A stretch of DNA of 64,000 bases from Sarcocystis neurona (Eukaryota; Apicomplexa; Conoidasida; Eucoccidiorida; Sarcocystidae): NCBI GenBank assembly GCA_000727475.1, contig KL647310.1, positions 496,001-560,000 of the forward strand, given 5' to 3'. Positions 1 through 12,879 of the stretch are shown here, one piece after another (within the stretch, counting starts at the first letter, position 1; each line of letters starts with the position of its first letter). The notes beneath the pieces are model-generated. The model made no database searches. It was not told the DNA's origin and was given only the letters and a program-made list of their open reading frames with translations. The position numbers were made by a program, and so were the translations under genes.

Positions 1-138
1 GTGGCGTTCTGCTGTTTGTGGACGAGATGTTTATTGAAGAAGCACTCCACACGGCCACAGACAAGCGTTCTTCATGATTGTTTGTCCAGCCCTAGAGGCG
101 CGACTGCTTCCGCAGCGCCTCAAAAGTAGACGACTCAC

Positions 139-3100
139 CAGCTGTGCTTTGTAGCCAAAGTGCGCACTGACAACGTAGTCGAGAGAACAATCCTCGGCCT
201 GCGTCTCCACAGCAGTCGCCAGTCGCTTGATGGACTCGCGGTCGATAGCTTTCGGTCGCCGAAGGTGGAGTGAAGAGCCAAATGGATGTCTGATATCCAA
301 CAAGGTCGAGGCGGTGATGCGCGTACATCGCGCGAACAGCCCAGCATACGCAGTAGGACGAGCAGCGCATCAAGCGCAGCATCAGCAGCCAAAAAACATT
401 CGTAAAAATGCCACGTTTGATATTGGCAAGCTCAGACTGCAGCAAAAGCCGAGCCGTTCACTGGGAAGAAACAATCGTGCCGAGGAAGAGCGCGCAGCGC
501 TACTACCTAGGAAAATCTCTGTCCAAATGTGTAGTTTCGAGTGTAACTACAGACCAAAAACAGAGCTCGACGAACTCCTGTGGTGCACACACAAGAAATG
601 TGCAGCACAGCAAAGGGAAACTGCCATGGTGAATTCCGGCGTGTCAAGCTGGATATGCGAGGGCTGGCGTAGGTGTTTTGCTGCAAGTCCCTCTCGCTGC
701 TCTGACTCCTTTGTTGCGTCTTCTGCCTCTGCTAATGCGGCTGCGACTCTAATCTCCCTACCCTCCTCTCTGTCTAGCACTAGTTTGCGCCCTGCTCACC
801 CCCCTCTGCTGCTGCTGCCTTCTCTGGTGTCACGCGAGTTTTGCCTCTGCTGGTGAGTCCTGCTTTTGCTGGCCTTTCTTCTTCACAACTCCCTGAGGCG
901 CTGCTCGGGCCGCACCACTTCCCTTATTTTCACCGTGTAAGACAATCCTACACGCCGCTGCGCCGCTGCAACTTCCTCTGCTGGTGCAGCCACCTCTGCT
1001 GGTGCAGTCACCTCTGCTGGTGCAGTCACCTCTGCTGGTGCAGCCACCTCTGCTGGTGCAGCCACCTCTGCTGGTGCAGCCACCTCTGCTGGTGCAGCCA
1101 CCTCTGCTGGTGCAGCCACCTCTGCTGGTGCAGCCACCTCTGCTGGTGCAGCCACCTCTGCTGATGCTGCTGCCCTGCTGGTTCAGCTTCTTCTGTTCCT
1201 GCGGTTTCTTCTGCTGTTGCTGCTTTTTCGGCCGTTGCAGCTTCATCTGCTGCTCCTCATCTTCTACTATTCCTCCCCTAGATTTCACCATTTGCGCACG
1301 TAGTCCTCTCTGCCTTCTTCTTTACCCATGTTTTCTTTTATTCTCCGTGTCGCTGTTCTCTCTCTTCTTTCACAGCCTTACTCCGCCTGCCTCCTTCTCT
1401 TCTTCACTGTCACTCGTGCGAGCTCGACTTCTCCAAAAGGGTAAAGTCTCCGTCTTTTGTTTTTTTTCCCTTTCCTCCGTCCCCAGCTTTTCCACCCACG
1501 CTGCTCCCCTTACCTCATTAGCGGTCTGTCTTTGAGTTCAGGTGGCAAATCGAATATCTGCAGCTTGACGTTCGCCAGAGTGACAGGAATGGAGAAGTGG
1601 GCAGCGACGTAAGTGAATTTTCGCAAAAAAAGTTCCAACGAAGAAAACCGCGAAGGCAGCAGTCTCCGCATCACCAACAACGGATAGTCGGTGAAAGTCA
1701 AGTCGCTCCCCACGAGCACCTCAGGGGACCACTTGGACTGTCCTATGGTTCTGCCGTGGCTGCTGAAGAGCAGCACACGCACGCGGTATTTGGTGGACGC
1801 GTCAAGTTTGTAATGCTGCGCCGTATCCATCTCGATCAACCCTGGATGTTGCGCCGGAAGGAAAAGTTCTCGCTGATTTAAACCCAGCTGGTGCACCGTC
1901 TCAACAGCAGTCCCAGGCAGATAGAGATACACCTCCTTGCTTGCGTAGCGCTGCTTCACAGCTGCGACTGCTGGGTCCTCTTCTGCTTCCACCCACGCAC
2001 ACTCTGCAGGGCGCAGCTGAATCGCGAGTCGAGACGGCACCGCTGTTTCCGCCGCCGACCATCGGAGCAGCAGTCCCACGCACGGCGAATACACCCGAGA
2101 CACCATCACGCTCCACGTCGAAGCCTCATTCGCTGTCTCCATGGCTGGCACACCTGAGTCGTCGCCCGCGTCCACATCCCAACAGACGTGAGGAGAAGGA
2201 CACGGAAGAACAATCGGGAACAAAACAGGGAAGAACACGTTCAAACAGGAAAGATAAAAAGTTCCACACGGAGAAGAGAGGGCAACGAAAACAGAAAACG
2301 GGTAACGCGGGGGGGAGGCGTTTACCAGAAATAGAGAACGTCTTGGTGAAGGATCATCCGTTAACCGACTTGCAGTGCCCTTGCTTTTCACTTTCAAAAT
2401 ACGAGAACCACACAGTATGGGAATACAACGTATGCAGACTTTCACGTGCGCACTCCTTAGAGAGACGCATACATGCGTGCGTCATTTTTTATCTTTCTTG
2501 GACGTAGACATTCATATAGCACAGTGAGCTTCTACACGCCGAGTTTGCGTGTTGGCCTGTGTGCGAGGCCGAGGTTGACGTAGAGTATCTTTCCTTATGT
2601 AATACTACTCTGTCCTTTTCAAGTGTAGCTTCTGCGGACTAGCAAGTCGTCTGCCTGACTATCGAACAAACTGGCTTGCCAACTACGTGCCACGAGGTCA
2701 AGCCCTGCACACATATACTTGTACACTTACGTGTCGAAAGGGAAAAATATAGAGAGGAACAGAAGGAGAGATACGCAGAGAGACAAACAGGGAGATAAAT
2801 GATATAGGCACGGGTAGATAGAGGCAGGCTGATACATGCAAATAGGGCGTTCCTTGGGGGGCGTTCCTACGCCCGTTTGAAGCTCACGCGGGAAAAATTG
2901 ACGTACTGAGACGTAGGTGTACAGACGCGAGTGATAAACGTATATACGTGGATAGACATTCACGTAGGCGTACGCAGATAGGTAGAGGGGAAACTGGTAG
3001 ACGGAGGTACACAGATAGGCCCATGATAGGTAGAGAACGAGAGGCACCTATATAAACACAAACGCACATATACATATTTAGGAACGTGAACATATGCGTA

Positions 3101-3535
3101 CATATTTCCCGTCTTTCCGACGAAGAGCTATTGTGTGGAAAAATCGTGCTAGGGTTGGCTCCCAGGCCTGTGGGGTCTGCCTTTGCTGCGGCTCGGAGAA
3201 GAAGAACCCGACCGCGTCTCGACTCTCGACGAGGTCTCGTGCGTCCTCCGATAGGCTCGTCTTTACTTCTTCTAGTGCACTACTACTCGCACTCAATCCA
3301 CGACCGTGTGAAGACGTAGGCGCGCACACCAAAGATGCATATTCATCTATATATATTTATACATATATATACATGTAGACGTTGGCATGCACAGTACATG
3401 TGTATACCTACGCAGACCCCGATTGTCCCGTATCCACGCCCTAGAATAGACTACTCATACGCAGAAGACGTAGGCATTTACATTATACACGTGTATATGG
3501 ACGGATATATGCACGAAGAGTTAGGCCGGCACAGG

Positions 3536-3566
<31 letters not shown>

Positions 3567-6500
3567 TATGTACGAAGACGTAGGCATGCACAGTATATAC
3601 TTGTGTGTGTATGTATATATATGTATGTTGACGCAGTGTAAGGGGGACATCGACGCTTGATGAAGACAAGCGAAGCAGCTCTCTAGAGGCAAACGTGGCT
3701 ATAGAGGGATGGCGGGATGTTTCTGCTGGCACGTCTGTGCAAACTAGAGGCGCCGTCTCTGTGGAAACGTGTGGGACTTTCCACGAGCGCAGATGGCGCA
3801 GTATACGCAGACGACGGTGGACAGACACAGGGAGATCTACGAGGTCTTGACGTTTAGGTATACGTGGACAAATCCGCGGAAACGCACAGGTGCACATGTG
3901 CCTATAACCACGTGTCTATATATATGTATACATCTGTGTATACAAAAATTTGCATTTAGCTGCATATATATGCATACATGCATAGTTTGATATATTCGCC
4001 TAACCAAAATATGGGTTGATGCCTATACACATGAATACAGAACATATACATATATATATGTACATATATATATATATACATACGTATATACACGTACGTG
4101 TACGTGTGTACACATATATATATATATATATATATATATGGATGTGTACTGGCGTATACCTGTCTACAGGCGTAAACGAGGCAACATGTTATGTGCGTGA
4201 ACACATGTGAGACTAAACTCGTGTACATGAACGTCGTTGCTCCCGCAGACGAAGACACCTCGAGCATACTACCTGCGTTGGGCCAAACAAATCTCGCTAT
4301 TGACGTAAATATAGATCTACACCCACACAAGCTTCGGCAGGAGTGCAGATCCAGCCAGTCCGGCGAGCGTAATACGCAGAGTGCGCGTGTCTTACAAAGC
4401 CCCGGCGTTTCCGTGTAGATGCGCGCGCCTCTGACATTATGCACCTACACCTACATGTGTGTGTGTGTGCGCGTTTGAATATAGGAAAGGACGAGACCTT
4501 TTCCCTGTGTGTCGTTTTGTGGGGGCTTTCCGACATATACACACTTGTACACAGCTGGCCACGCAAGTCCTCGCAGACAACTTGCGGACACAGCGACGGT
4601 AGAGGAGAAAACGCAACCCGTGTCTATAAACATCTATGCGGGCATGGGCAAAAAGGTGTCAAGATCTGAGCCACCCCTCCTGCGAAGCACAAATTATCAT
4701 GCGTCAAAACCCTTTTAACAGACTTCTCTTCCCATTCAAAGAAACATATATATATATATATATATGGCTATAGATGTCTACATATATATATATACATATA
4801 GCTATAGATGTTTACATATATGTTGTATATATGTATATTGTATTTACATATATATGTGTATGTATATGTGTGTGTACACCTGTCCTACAGCGCTGTAAAA
4901 GGACAAACATTCGCACAGCGCTCCGTACCTGTCATCTCGTGATCTAGGCGGTGGCTAGCTCCGCGCAGCACGGTGGCCTCCCGATCTCTCTTCTTCAGCG
5001 TAGGTAGTAGGTGACGATACAACGCGTATACCGAAACAGCTGCTAGGATCATGGAGCTTATTATATTGATGACGATCGCCGCCAGGAAGTGCCACGTGTG
5101 ACGGGCCCTGCACCCCAGAAGCGGCACGCAGACGACACACAAGACGCATCAGCCCAGTCAAACGTAGGGGGAGGAAGCAAAACGCTGATGTTGACGCCGC
5201 AGCAAACACTGGCGTTACAAGCCGCAGCAGCAGCACCAATGTCGCTGCTACCGCTCGACGCGTACCAGCATCAATGCCTAGGGTGCAGCTGCTGCAGTTA
5301 AATGTGCGTCAACGATATATGTAGGGCCCCCAACCATTGATCTACCTGGTGTATGCATAAGGATGTATAGGAAGGTGCAGGTATACATATATATATATAT
5401 ATTTATATATACTTGTGTAGATGCGGACGTGGCTAACACGTGTGCACCTGTCAGGACGTACGTACCAAAATGCGGAATTCGGCACCACATGCTATCGAAA
5501 ACACCTACACGGATACGTCTGATCTCGTTTCTCGGCTAAAATAAATTGCTTATGGCTGCCGCCGCCCCGGCCGCTCTGGCTACGCCTGCAACTCTTTTCT
5601 GTCCTGATGCGACTAGGACTGCTGTTGAGGACTCTGCTGTTTTTGGTGCTTTGAGGTTGTTCGTGCACTTGCTGCCGCTGACGTCCTCTTATCTGCAGTA
5701 TTTTGATATGTCAGGTGTCTCTGCTGCGGCGTTGCTGCCTTTGTTGCGGCTGGCCTGCTCCTGGAGTTTCTGCGCCTGCTGCTCCTCCTCGGTCTCCTCT
5801 TGCTGCGAGCTGGTGGGCGATAGTCTGGTGGACGTGCTCTGCTAGTGTCGCTATTGCCGCTCTGGCTGCCGCTATTGCTGTCGCTGCTGTTTTGGTGCTC
5901 CTGCTGTTGTCGTTCTCGCTTCCGCTGTTGCTGTTGCAGCTGCCGCTGCCGTTGCTGCTGCAGCTGCTGCTGTCGCTGGTGTCCTGGTGCTCCTGTTCCG
6001 ATGCCGCATGTGCCGATGTTGCTGTTTTTGCTGCTGTTCTGGCTACCCTGCTATTGCCGTCCTCGCTGCTGCGGTCGCTATTGCTGCTGTTCGGTTGCTG
6101 CTGCCGCTTCTGCTAGTGCGGGTGTTGCAGCTGCGTGTTCGGGCACTGCTGAGGCGGTTGCCGCGGCTGTCTTTTGAACTTCAGCTGCTGCAGCAGAAGT
6201 GGCGGCGCTGTATCTCACCCCGTCTTGTCCTTCACAAGAGCGTCACTCAATACAGAGAAAATATACTCGGGAGCCCCGTACTGGCGTGCCCAGACGTAGA
6301 ACGTAGAACTCGTGCGGGCTTCGCTGAAGGCGTTCCAGAGCACCAGAAACGAATCCTCGATAACCTCGTTGATGCAAGCCGTCAGCGGCTGCGTTGCACC
6401 AACAAATTGACCCAGGGGCAGTGAGCTCTGGTCCTCCGCCGCGGGTTGGAGACTCGCCTGCAAGTCAAATGCACAACCCAACCCGAAGGAACCTCACGCG

Positions 6501-9500
6501 TATGTGTATGCATACATTTGTGCAACCTGTGGGTAATCTTCGTAGAAGGAAAGAGAGACGGAGACACATATGCGCAGGAGGGTGAGGTGCCTAAACAAAG
6601 ACACTCATACACGTCACAGAAACTGTGCTGTCACTGCGTGTGTCTTTTGCTGTGACAGGTGGAAAACTCTGCCAAACGAACTAAGACAAGAAGTATAAAA
6701 GAATGCCCAAACACGTGAGTGTACGAGTGTATATATGGACCGACAGACACAGTATCATATAAGAATTCAGCAGCGCGTTTAAATGCAGGCGTACACACAA
6801 GTACACATGTAAACAGAGTTTTTTGCGTGCACATCCGTATGTCTATATATACGTATCTATATATATAGCAGTGTGTGCACTGCCTAGTGTCAGTGACGCC
6901 CGTATGACTTGCAAGTTGTCGTCCGACATCACAAGGGAACAAAAAAGTCGTCTTTGTGTAAGAAAGCGTGCACAGATCCGCAGCACAGTGCACCTCAGTA
7001 TGTATATACAGGTATGTATATGTGTGCATAGATAGAAGGGGAAATTTGCAGCAATGTGGCACGAGTCTGAGTAAATACATATCTCGGGCTTTTCATCTAC
7101 GGGACATTACTCACACGCATAAGATGGCAGAAACTGCTGCACCATTACGTAGAGAAGTACGTAGACTAAGACACTTATAACGCTCCGATATACACACAGG
7201 AGACAAAACGCAGCGAAGGTCATTTCCGCTCCCCACACATCTGCGTGTAATCTTCGCCGCAAGTGCGTGGCCGGATTCGGGTGTACATACAGCAGCCTGC
7301 GGCAGTGTGTGGTCGCTTCGAAGATAACGAGGAGCGGCTCCTGAAGCTAGTTGATGAGCGTGCGACTGAATTCGGTGTGCAACATTCGGATGGGGCGAAG
7401 AAGAGGACTCTCTGCAAAAATTCCGTGTGCAACCATTGCTTGTTCCTGCCCCTCCTCCTCCTTCTTGGTCGAAGTGGAGAAATCGGGCTTGCACCGTCTC
7501 CCCCACTGCACAGTCGCTTCCCGCTGTAGCTGACGCGGGTCCTGCTGCTTCTCGTCGGCCTCGAAGTAACCCCGGAAGCGCCTCTTCCTCCAATGACTCT
7601 CTATCTGCCACAGGAGAACCACATTTCAGCAGTTCCGCACAGGCGCAGCTGCTCGTGCTCCTGCTGCTGCTAAGCACAGGACCGCTTCTCCAACTGATGC
7701 TAAGCTGTTGATGGGATCGCCGATCCGAAGTACGCTTTAATTACATCTGCTGCCCTTTGTCTCTACCATCCAGAGGGCAGAAGACGAAGGAGCAGTGGTG
7801 CCCTCAACACAAGCTATTGGACTGGAAAGGAAGGCGCGGCGTGGGCAGCGGTTGCAGCACGGAAACAGCAAACCGCTGGATAGATAACTGTCACAGGTAC
7901 TCCCTCTTAGTCGTCGCCAACAACCGCCATGCTTCAAGACGAGTGTCTTTGTGCCTTACATGGGGGGACGCTCTGTATATGTTGCGCTCCGGCGCAACAC
8001 CGGCGTCGGCACCGGCGTTCAGATCCACACATACATGTATATATTTTCTAACATGTATCTATAGGTATACATTGAGATGTACACGTGTGTGTGTGTGTGT
8101 GTGCGTGTATGTATATACAGACACTTCCGAAGGTGTCTGTGTCGAGACGTACAGACGTCGACTGGTGGCGCCGACAGTCGTAAAGTGGTAGCGGCATAAA
8201 ATAAGTCGTCGGCAGGCGAAAAGGTGTAGTAACGTACACAACCGATGAAATGCAGGGAAAACAGAGACTTCAAGCAAACAAAGGGACTCCCCAATATAGC
8301 GCCCACGTCGCCAGTGGAACTGGGTTGTCTCTCACCAAATATGCACGCCTGCATGAATTTTTAAATGCCCACGTATATGTATGTATATATATGTAAGTAT
8401 ATATATGGAACAGAGATATGTATAGATGTATACATTTATAAAGACGTACACATGTACAGATGTATTTATGTGTATATGCGTGCATACATAGGTTCTCGAA
8501 TAGAGAGACGCAAGCGTAGACACATACAATGGTACACCTACATATTCAGGTATGTATGTGTTTGAACAATTTCGGCCGTTTCCGGTAGTATATAGTCGGG
8601 AGTAACCTGGCTAACCTGTGGAGACATCGTAAAAGGCGGATGGTGGCCCGTTGCTGCGAAGAAGGTAATAAGGCAGGGTCGCCGCTCCTTTTCTCAGTTG
8701 TTCTTCGTATTTCTTCTTGGCTTCGTACAGCTGGAGCCGCCTCAACAGGAGCTGCTGACGAAATTTCCTTCTGCTGGCTGCCGCCATCTCTGCCAGACGA
8801 TCGTCGTCTTCTTCTGAACGCTGCTGGTACGCGTCTGCGTCAGCTGCCACAGCCCGCTGCGGGGTACGGACATCCAACGTTTCCAAAGTGTTTGCCTGCT
8901 CAGAGAGTTCCCTGTTGGCAAAAAGGGACGCGATTTCTTGTCGGTGGCTTCTAGTGTCGGCAACGGAGGGAGACGGTTTTCCTAGTTCTGACCGTAAGGA
9001 AGCGCAGTAAAAACGCATGCCAAAATCTCTCTTTCACTGACACGGCTTCGAGTAGGACATATTTGCACGCCATGCAGAACGACTTTCATCTTTAACACTG
9101 GTCTCTGTGTGATGCAGAGATATGGGGGAACAGTCTTTCTCCCGTTTCAATAAGACAGCAAAGCGTATATATTCTAGACGCGGTGGTGGAGTGTATCCAG
9201 TGGTCCTGGATACCATTTCAAATTCAGTCTGCGGCAGAATAAACGTGGTGAACACACTCCCAAAAAGACCGCTCCCCACAATTACTACACTGTAGGCCAG
9301 CTACCACCGTAGACACACTACCACCCGCCTTTCCTGTACTCCATCTCAAGGTGTCTATATATAGTTTTTTGCGACTAAATATGGTATACGAGCACTGTAC
9401 ATGCATATTAACTGCAGGTACCTACAGCTATCAGCGCAACAGCACATGTGTGCATCTGTATCGCAGAACGGCATCATGTCCTGTTGCTCTCACACACATC

Positions 9501-12500
9501 AGTGTCAGGAGTGCGCCCATATTTCCTGCCCACGTAGCTGCTGCAAATGTGGAAAAAATAACTGGTTCCTGCAGCAACTAGGCCCAGTCCAGCAACGGCA
9601 CACGAACCCCATGTGCCGTTTTTTACCTGCCGTGGCTGCTGTCCTTCCTGAGTCTTCTGTTTTTGATGCCGCCGTTGTTTCTCTTGCTGCTTCGGCTTCT
9701 TGTCCTGTAGCTGTTCCTCTCTGGTCTGCTACAGCTGTTTCTGCCCTCCCTGAGACAGCTCTGTCGAAGGCAGGTGACCCCTCCAGTCTCACGTTCACTG
9801 TTCCGCTCTCTGCTGCGTACAACCCCGCACTGTGTGCTGTGTCCAATGCTGCAGTGCGTGTTAGTGCTGCCGCTGTGTCAAGATTCGACACGGCACTCTT
9901 CCCTGCTGCTGTCGTGCCTGCTGCTGCTGTTTCCCGCCCCGCGGGTGCGCTGCGGTCAGGCCACGCGTCCCCTGGGATCTCAGTTTTCTTCTCATCTCCC
10001 TCTTCTCCCTCCCTCGCGACCGCAGCGAGTCTCCTAGTGTGCCAGTGTTCTCCTGCCAGGGGCAGCTCGTCGACGGTTTCCTCCCCAACAACTTCCTCCG
10101 CGCTAGTAATGACGTTAGCGAAAACCTCATCTTCATCCAGATCAATAACGCTGCGGCAGAAGAGACCCATAATAGGTAATGGCAGATGGAGCGTCCGAGG
10201 AGCCAAAACGCCACCTGAAAGCACTACAAACCAGTACACGGAATTAAGGTAGGCGTTGCTGCTGAGAATGCGCCACATTCCCGCATCATCTGGCGTGGCC
10301 GTAGGCTCGACCGCTACGATCCACGGGGCGGACGGAGCCTCAGCCATCCACCGAATAGCTGCCTTTACCCTTTCTTCTGCATGGGGAGGCAGGTGGGGCT
10401 GCTCCGCATGCACGCGACCCACCCACGTCTCCATTGACATCTCCTTTGTCATCTCGTCGATTGTTCTCACGTTGACGTACAAAGCGCACTGCTCACAAGT
10501 GAGAGACAGGCGCAAGGGGGACACGCGTGAAAAAAGTGCCATCGCATCCGAGGGGTACAGTGACGCTGTAACAAGTGCGCTGCTCCTGGACGTCGGAGAC
10601 GCGCCCCCGGCTTCGCCGACACCACTGCCGCTGCTACTACTCAAGGTCCATAGCAGATTCGAGCGCATGTTTCGCAGTGCCACCGCAGTGGAACGAGGCA
10701 GCGGGCTGCCAACAGCACGGGACGAAGAAGACGCTGGAGAGGCAGAAGCGGAAGAAGCCGACTCCAACGGTAAGACAGAGGCAGCAGTTCCAAGCCCAGC
10801 AGTCGCAGCAGCACGTATCCCCCCAGCAGCAGCGGATGCAGCAGGGCGCTTCTCGTCCACGACGTCCACTGACACGCGCCCAGAGGCGCGCAGCAGACTT
10901 CGCGCTGCGGCGTCGTCGTCCATCTCGATGAGAAGAGGGTGTCGCGAGTTCACCGTGACTGAGGCCGTTTTGCTGGTGACTTCGAGCACAGAGTCCTGCT
11001 TAGCTGTCGCAGAAGAATACACAGGAGCTGGGCCATCCAGGCAGAAATCGAGTTGACCGTCTACAAGTGACAAACGTATCACGGGGGCTTCGACAGAGTT
11101 GAAGTTGAGAAATGCGTGAAACGCGTCTATGTCTACTCGTTGCTTGGCGCGCAGTGGAACAGACGCATCAAGATTCACGTACCGATCTGCAGGAAAGAAA
11201 TGAATGTTGAAGGAGTTAAACTCGTAGCCTTCTTCAAGGTAGAACGTCGCCGAGCACCGGAACCACGGGTGGTAGTGTGTCATCCGCAGCACGACCAACA
11301 AATCAGTAGAACTTCTCCACTGTACTGGGGCTTGCCTGCGCACGTGAGAACCCGTTTTGTCTACTCGACTTCGCGGAGGAGGTTCTCTGAATCCCGGCCA
11401 TGCAATCAGACGCATGAAGCTGCCTTGTCCGGCTTTTACTGGTGCTTCGACGTCCCCGCCCTCGTCCTTTCTCCCAAACAAAAGAGACCAGAGAAAGCCA
11501 GACTCCCCCTCATCCGCTTTGCTCTTGCCGCTCCTATGGGAGGTTTTCTGTGTGTTATAGAAGTCGGCAAAAAAAGGCGGTTCGTCACTCTCGTCAAGAG
11601 AAAGTATGCGTACAGCACAGTTCCGTAGATGCAAGGTTGCGTCGAGCCCACTAGAGGGCAGCGGAATGTCTTCATGAAGCACGTTGGCCTTTCTCCAGAC
11701 CCAAAGAACATAGAAGCATCCAAAGAAAAGAAGAAGGAAGGTGAGGATACTACCTTGTGTAATACCTGCCTTCACTGTATATAGTGGAATCCCTAAGATT
11801 ACGGGTACATTTCGCATGTAGTCCGTGCCCAGCTGACCCTCCTGGAGCCCTCCTGGGCCTCCAAAGGGACCTCCCTCATCAGGCGGTCCTCCCTCCTTCC
11901 CTTCTTCTGACTCTTTCTCTCCGCTCCCCTCATCTTTCGCGCCTTTCACGGGACGCCACAACTGTTTGTCTCCTCCTGCAAATGCTACTGCTGTGGTGAC
12001 GTCTCTCCCTGTGGCATATGGACCAGCGTCCGCTTCGAGCATCGGAAATGGTAGCTCGTCGGTGTGCTCACGCAGTTGAGGATATCTCTTCTCAAATGTC
12101 ACTCCTCCTGCTGGTGCTATGCCTGAACGCGTTGGACGGAGACTAGATGGGGAAACAGAAAGCCTCCCTTGCAAAGGACCTGCTACCTCTGCTGCTGCTG
12201 CCCGTGCGGCTTCAGCCATTGTCGCCGCATCTCCTGCTCGTGACATTGCTGCTGTGCCGGGGGTTCCCCCTGTCTGCGACTCCACCGGTGACCGCTCACC
12301 TCGCACAGCAAAGCCCTCCTCTCCCAGTCCCGCATGAAAAGCAGGCTGAGCAGCAGGAATTTCATCTCCAGCTAATACAGGAAAGGCAGTTGGCGCGCTC
12401 AGGCGAGAACGACCTCCTGTAGAAATAATGTGTTCATCTCCTGCTGCTGCCTCGATTTCTGCGACTGCTGCTGCTGCAGCTGCCGCGGACGGAGCAGCAA

Positions 12501-12879
12501 ATGGGGCAGCGGCAAGCGAAGTCCGTTCCGCCCCGTGAACTGCAAAACGGAACGGTTGCGTATTCGATGCTGAAGAATCGTCACGAGGAGACAGCAACGG
12601 CCGCTCGGGAGAAAGATAACCCGCCAAGATGCCTGTACCGTCAACGCCAGGCTGCGCTCCTCTTGCAATTTCTGCTTGTGCTCCAGTTCCTCCGCCTTCT
12701 CTTGCTCGTGAAACAGCCGGAGAAGCACCAGCAGACGCATCCTCAGCAGCGGCCAACAGAGGAACGGGAGATGCAGCTCCGCTGGCGACAGCGTCACTGT
12801 CTCCTGGTGGAGGATGCACATCGTAGAAGAAGGAGCGACGCTTCTCCTTCTTCCGCACAGGCATCAGGCGGTCGCCCAT
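139..12879 (-). CDS. Large multi-exon membrane protein of unknown function, 3' end beyond the left edge
   Basis: I do not recognise the family. Exons rebuilt from splice sites and phase: A 9627-12879, B 8616-8987, C within 7115-7604, D 6219-6457 (or up to 6492), E 4929-5107, F 1514-2153, G 139-289, then a donor (GTGAGT) leading out of the window. The chosen start is the ATG at 12877-12879 (MGDRLMPVRKKEKRR). Exon A gives an Ala/Gly-rich, probably disordered N-terminus, a membrane segment at about residues 376-394 (SILTFLLLFFGCFYVLWVW), a beta-rich domain, a second hydrophobic segment near 878-891 and an Ala/Thr-rich tail. Exon E encodes another membrane helix (AAIVINIISSMILAAVSVYA). Exon F contains a fibronectin-III-like stretch (YKLDASTKYRVRVLLFSSHG); that resemblance is inference. 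Junctions A-B, D-E, E-F and F-G agree in phase. Exon C is unresolved because two frames compete. A TAA at 1510-1512 would end exon F, but GAG|GTAAGG just before it and the phase match to exon G favour splicing. Probably more than 1700 residues within this window. Confidence 0.68.
975..1170. repeat. 18-bp tandem repeat, about 11 copies
   Basis: The unit CCTCTGCTGGTGCAGCCA repeats almost perfectly, with a few C-to-T changes (GCAGTCA). Because 18 is a multiple of three, every frame on both strands stays open and gives a six-residue repeat such as EVAAPA on the minus strand or PLLVQP on the plus. In my model it lies in the last visible intron of the unknown minus-strand gene (290-1513), so I do not call it coding; coding use cannot be excluded. 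Confidence 0.9.
2154..4928. other. Intron of the unknown gene, rich in TA/TG microsatellites
   Basis: This 2.8-kb interval separates exons E and F. It holds TA and TATG runs (about 4040-4140, 4745-4870) and several copies of a GAAGACGTAGGC-containing element between 3311 and 3600. I see no conserved protein sequence. Confidence 0.6.
3311..3600. repeat. Dispersed GACGTAGGC element with TA runs, four copies
   Basis: Copies begin near 3311, 3377, 3462 and 3574 and share the consensus GAAGACGTAGGCATGCACAG with one to several changes; the last three are followed by a TATAC/ACATG stretch. Copies are 65-110 bp apart and separated by TA microsatellite. Confidence 0.6.
5545..6185. repeat. CTG/GCT-rich low-complexity tract
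   Basis: Imperfect CTG and TGC triplets dominate the plus strand. The tract falls within the intron between exons D and E of the unknown minus-strand gene. Open frames here are Leu/Ala/Cys-rich and look like repeat translation rather than protein. Confidence 0.75.

Noticed and set aside
1510..1512. TAA as the stop codon of the unknown minus-strand gene
   Set aside because: It overlaps a near-perfect donor (GAG|GTAAGG), and the next plausible exon at 139-289 continues the frame in the matching phase.
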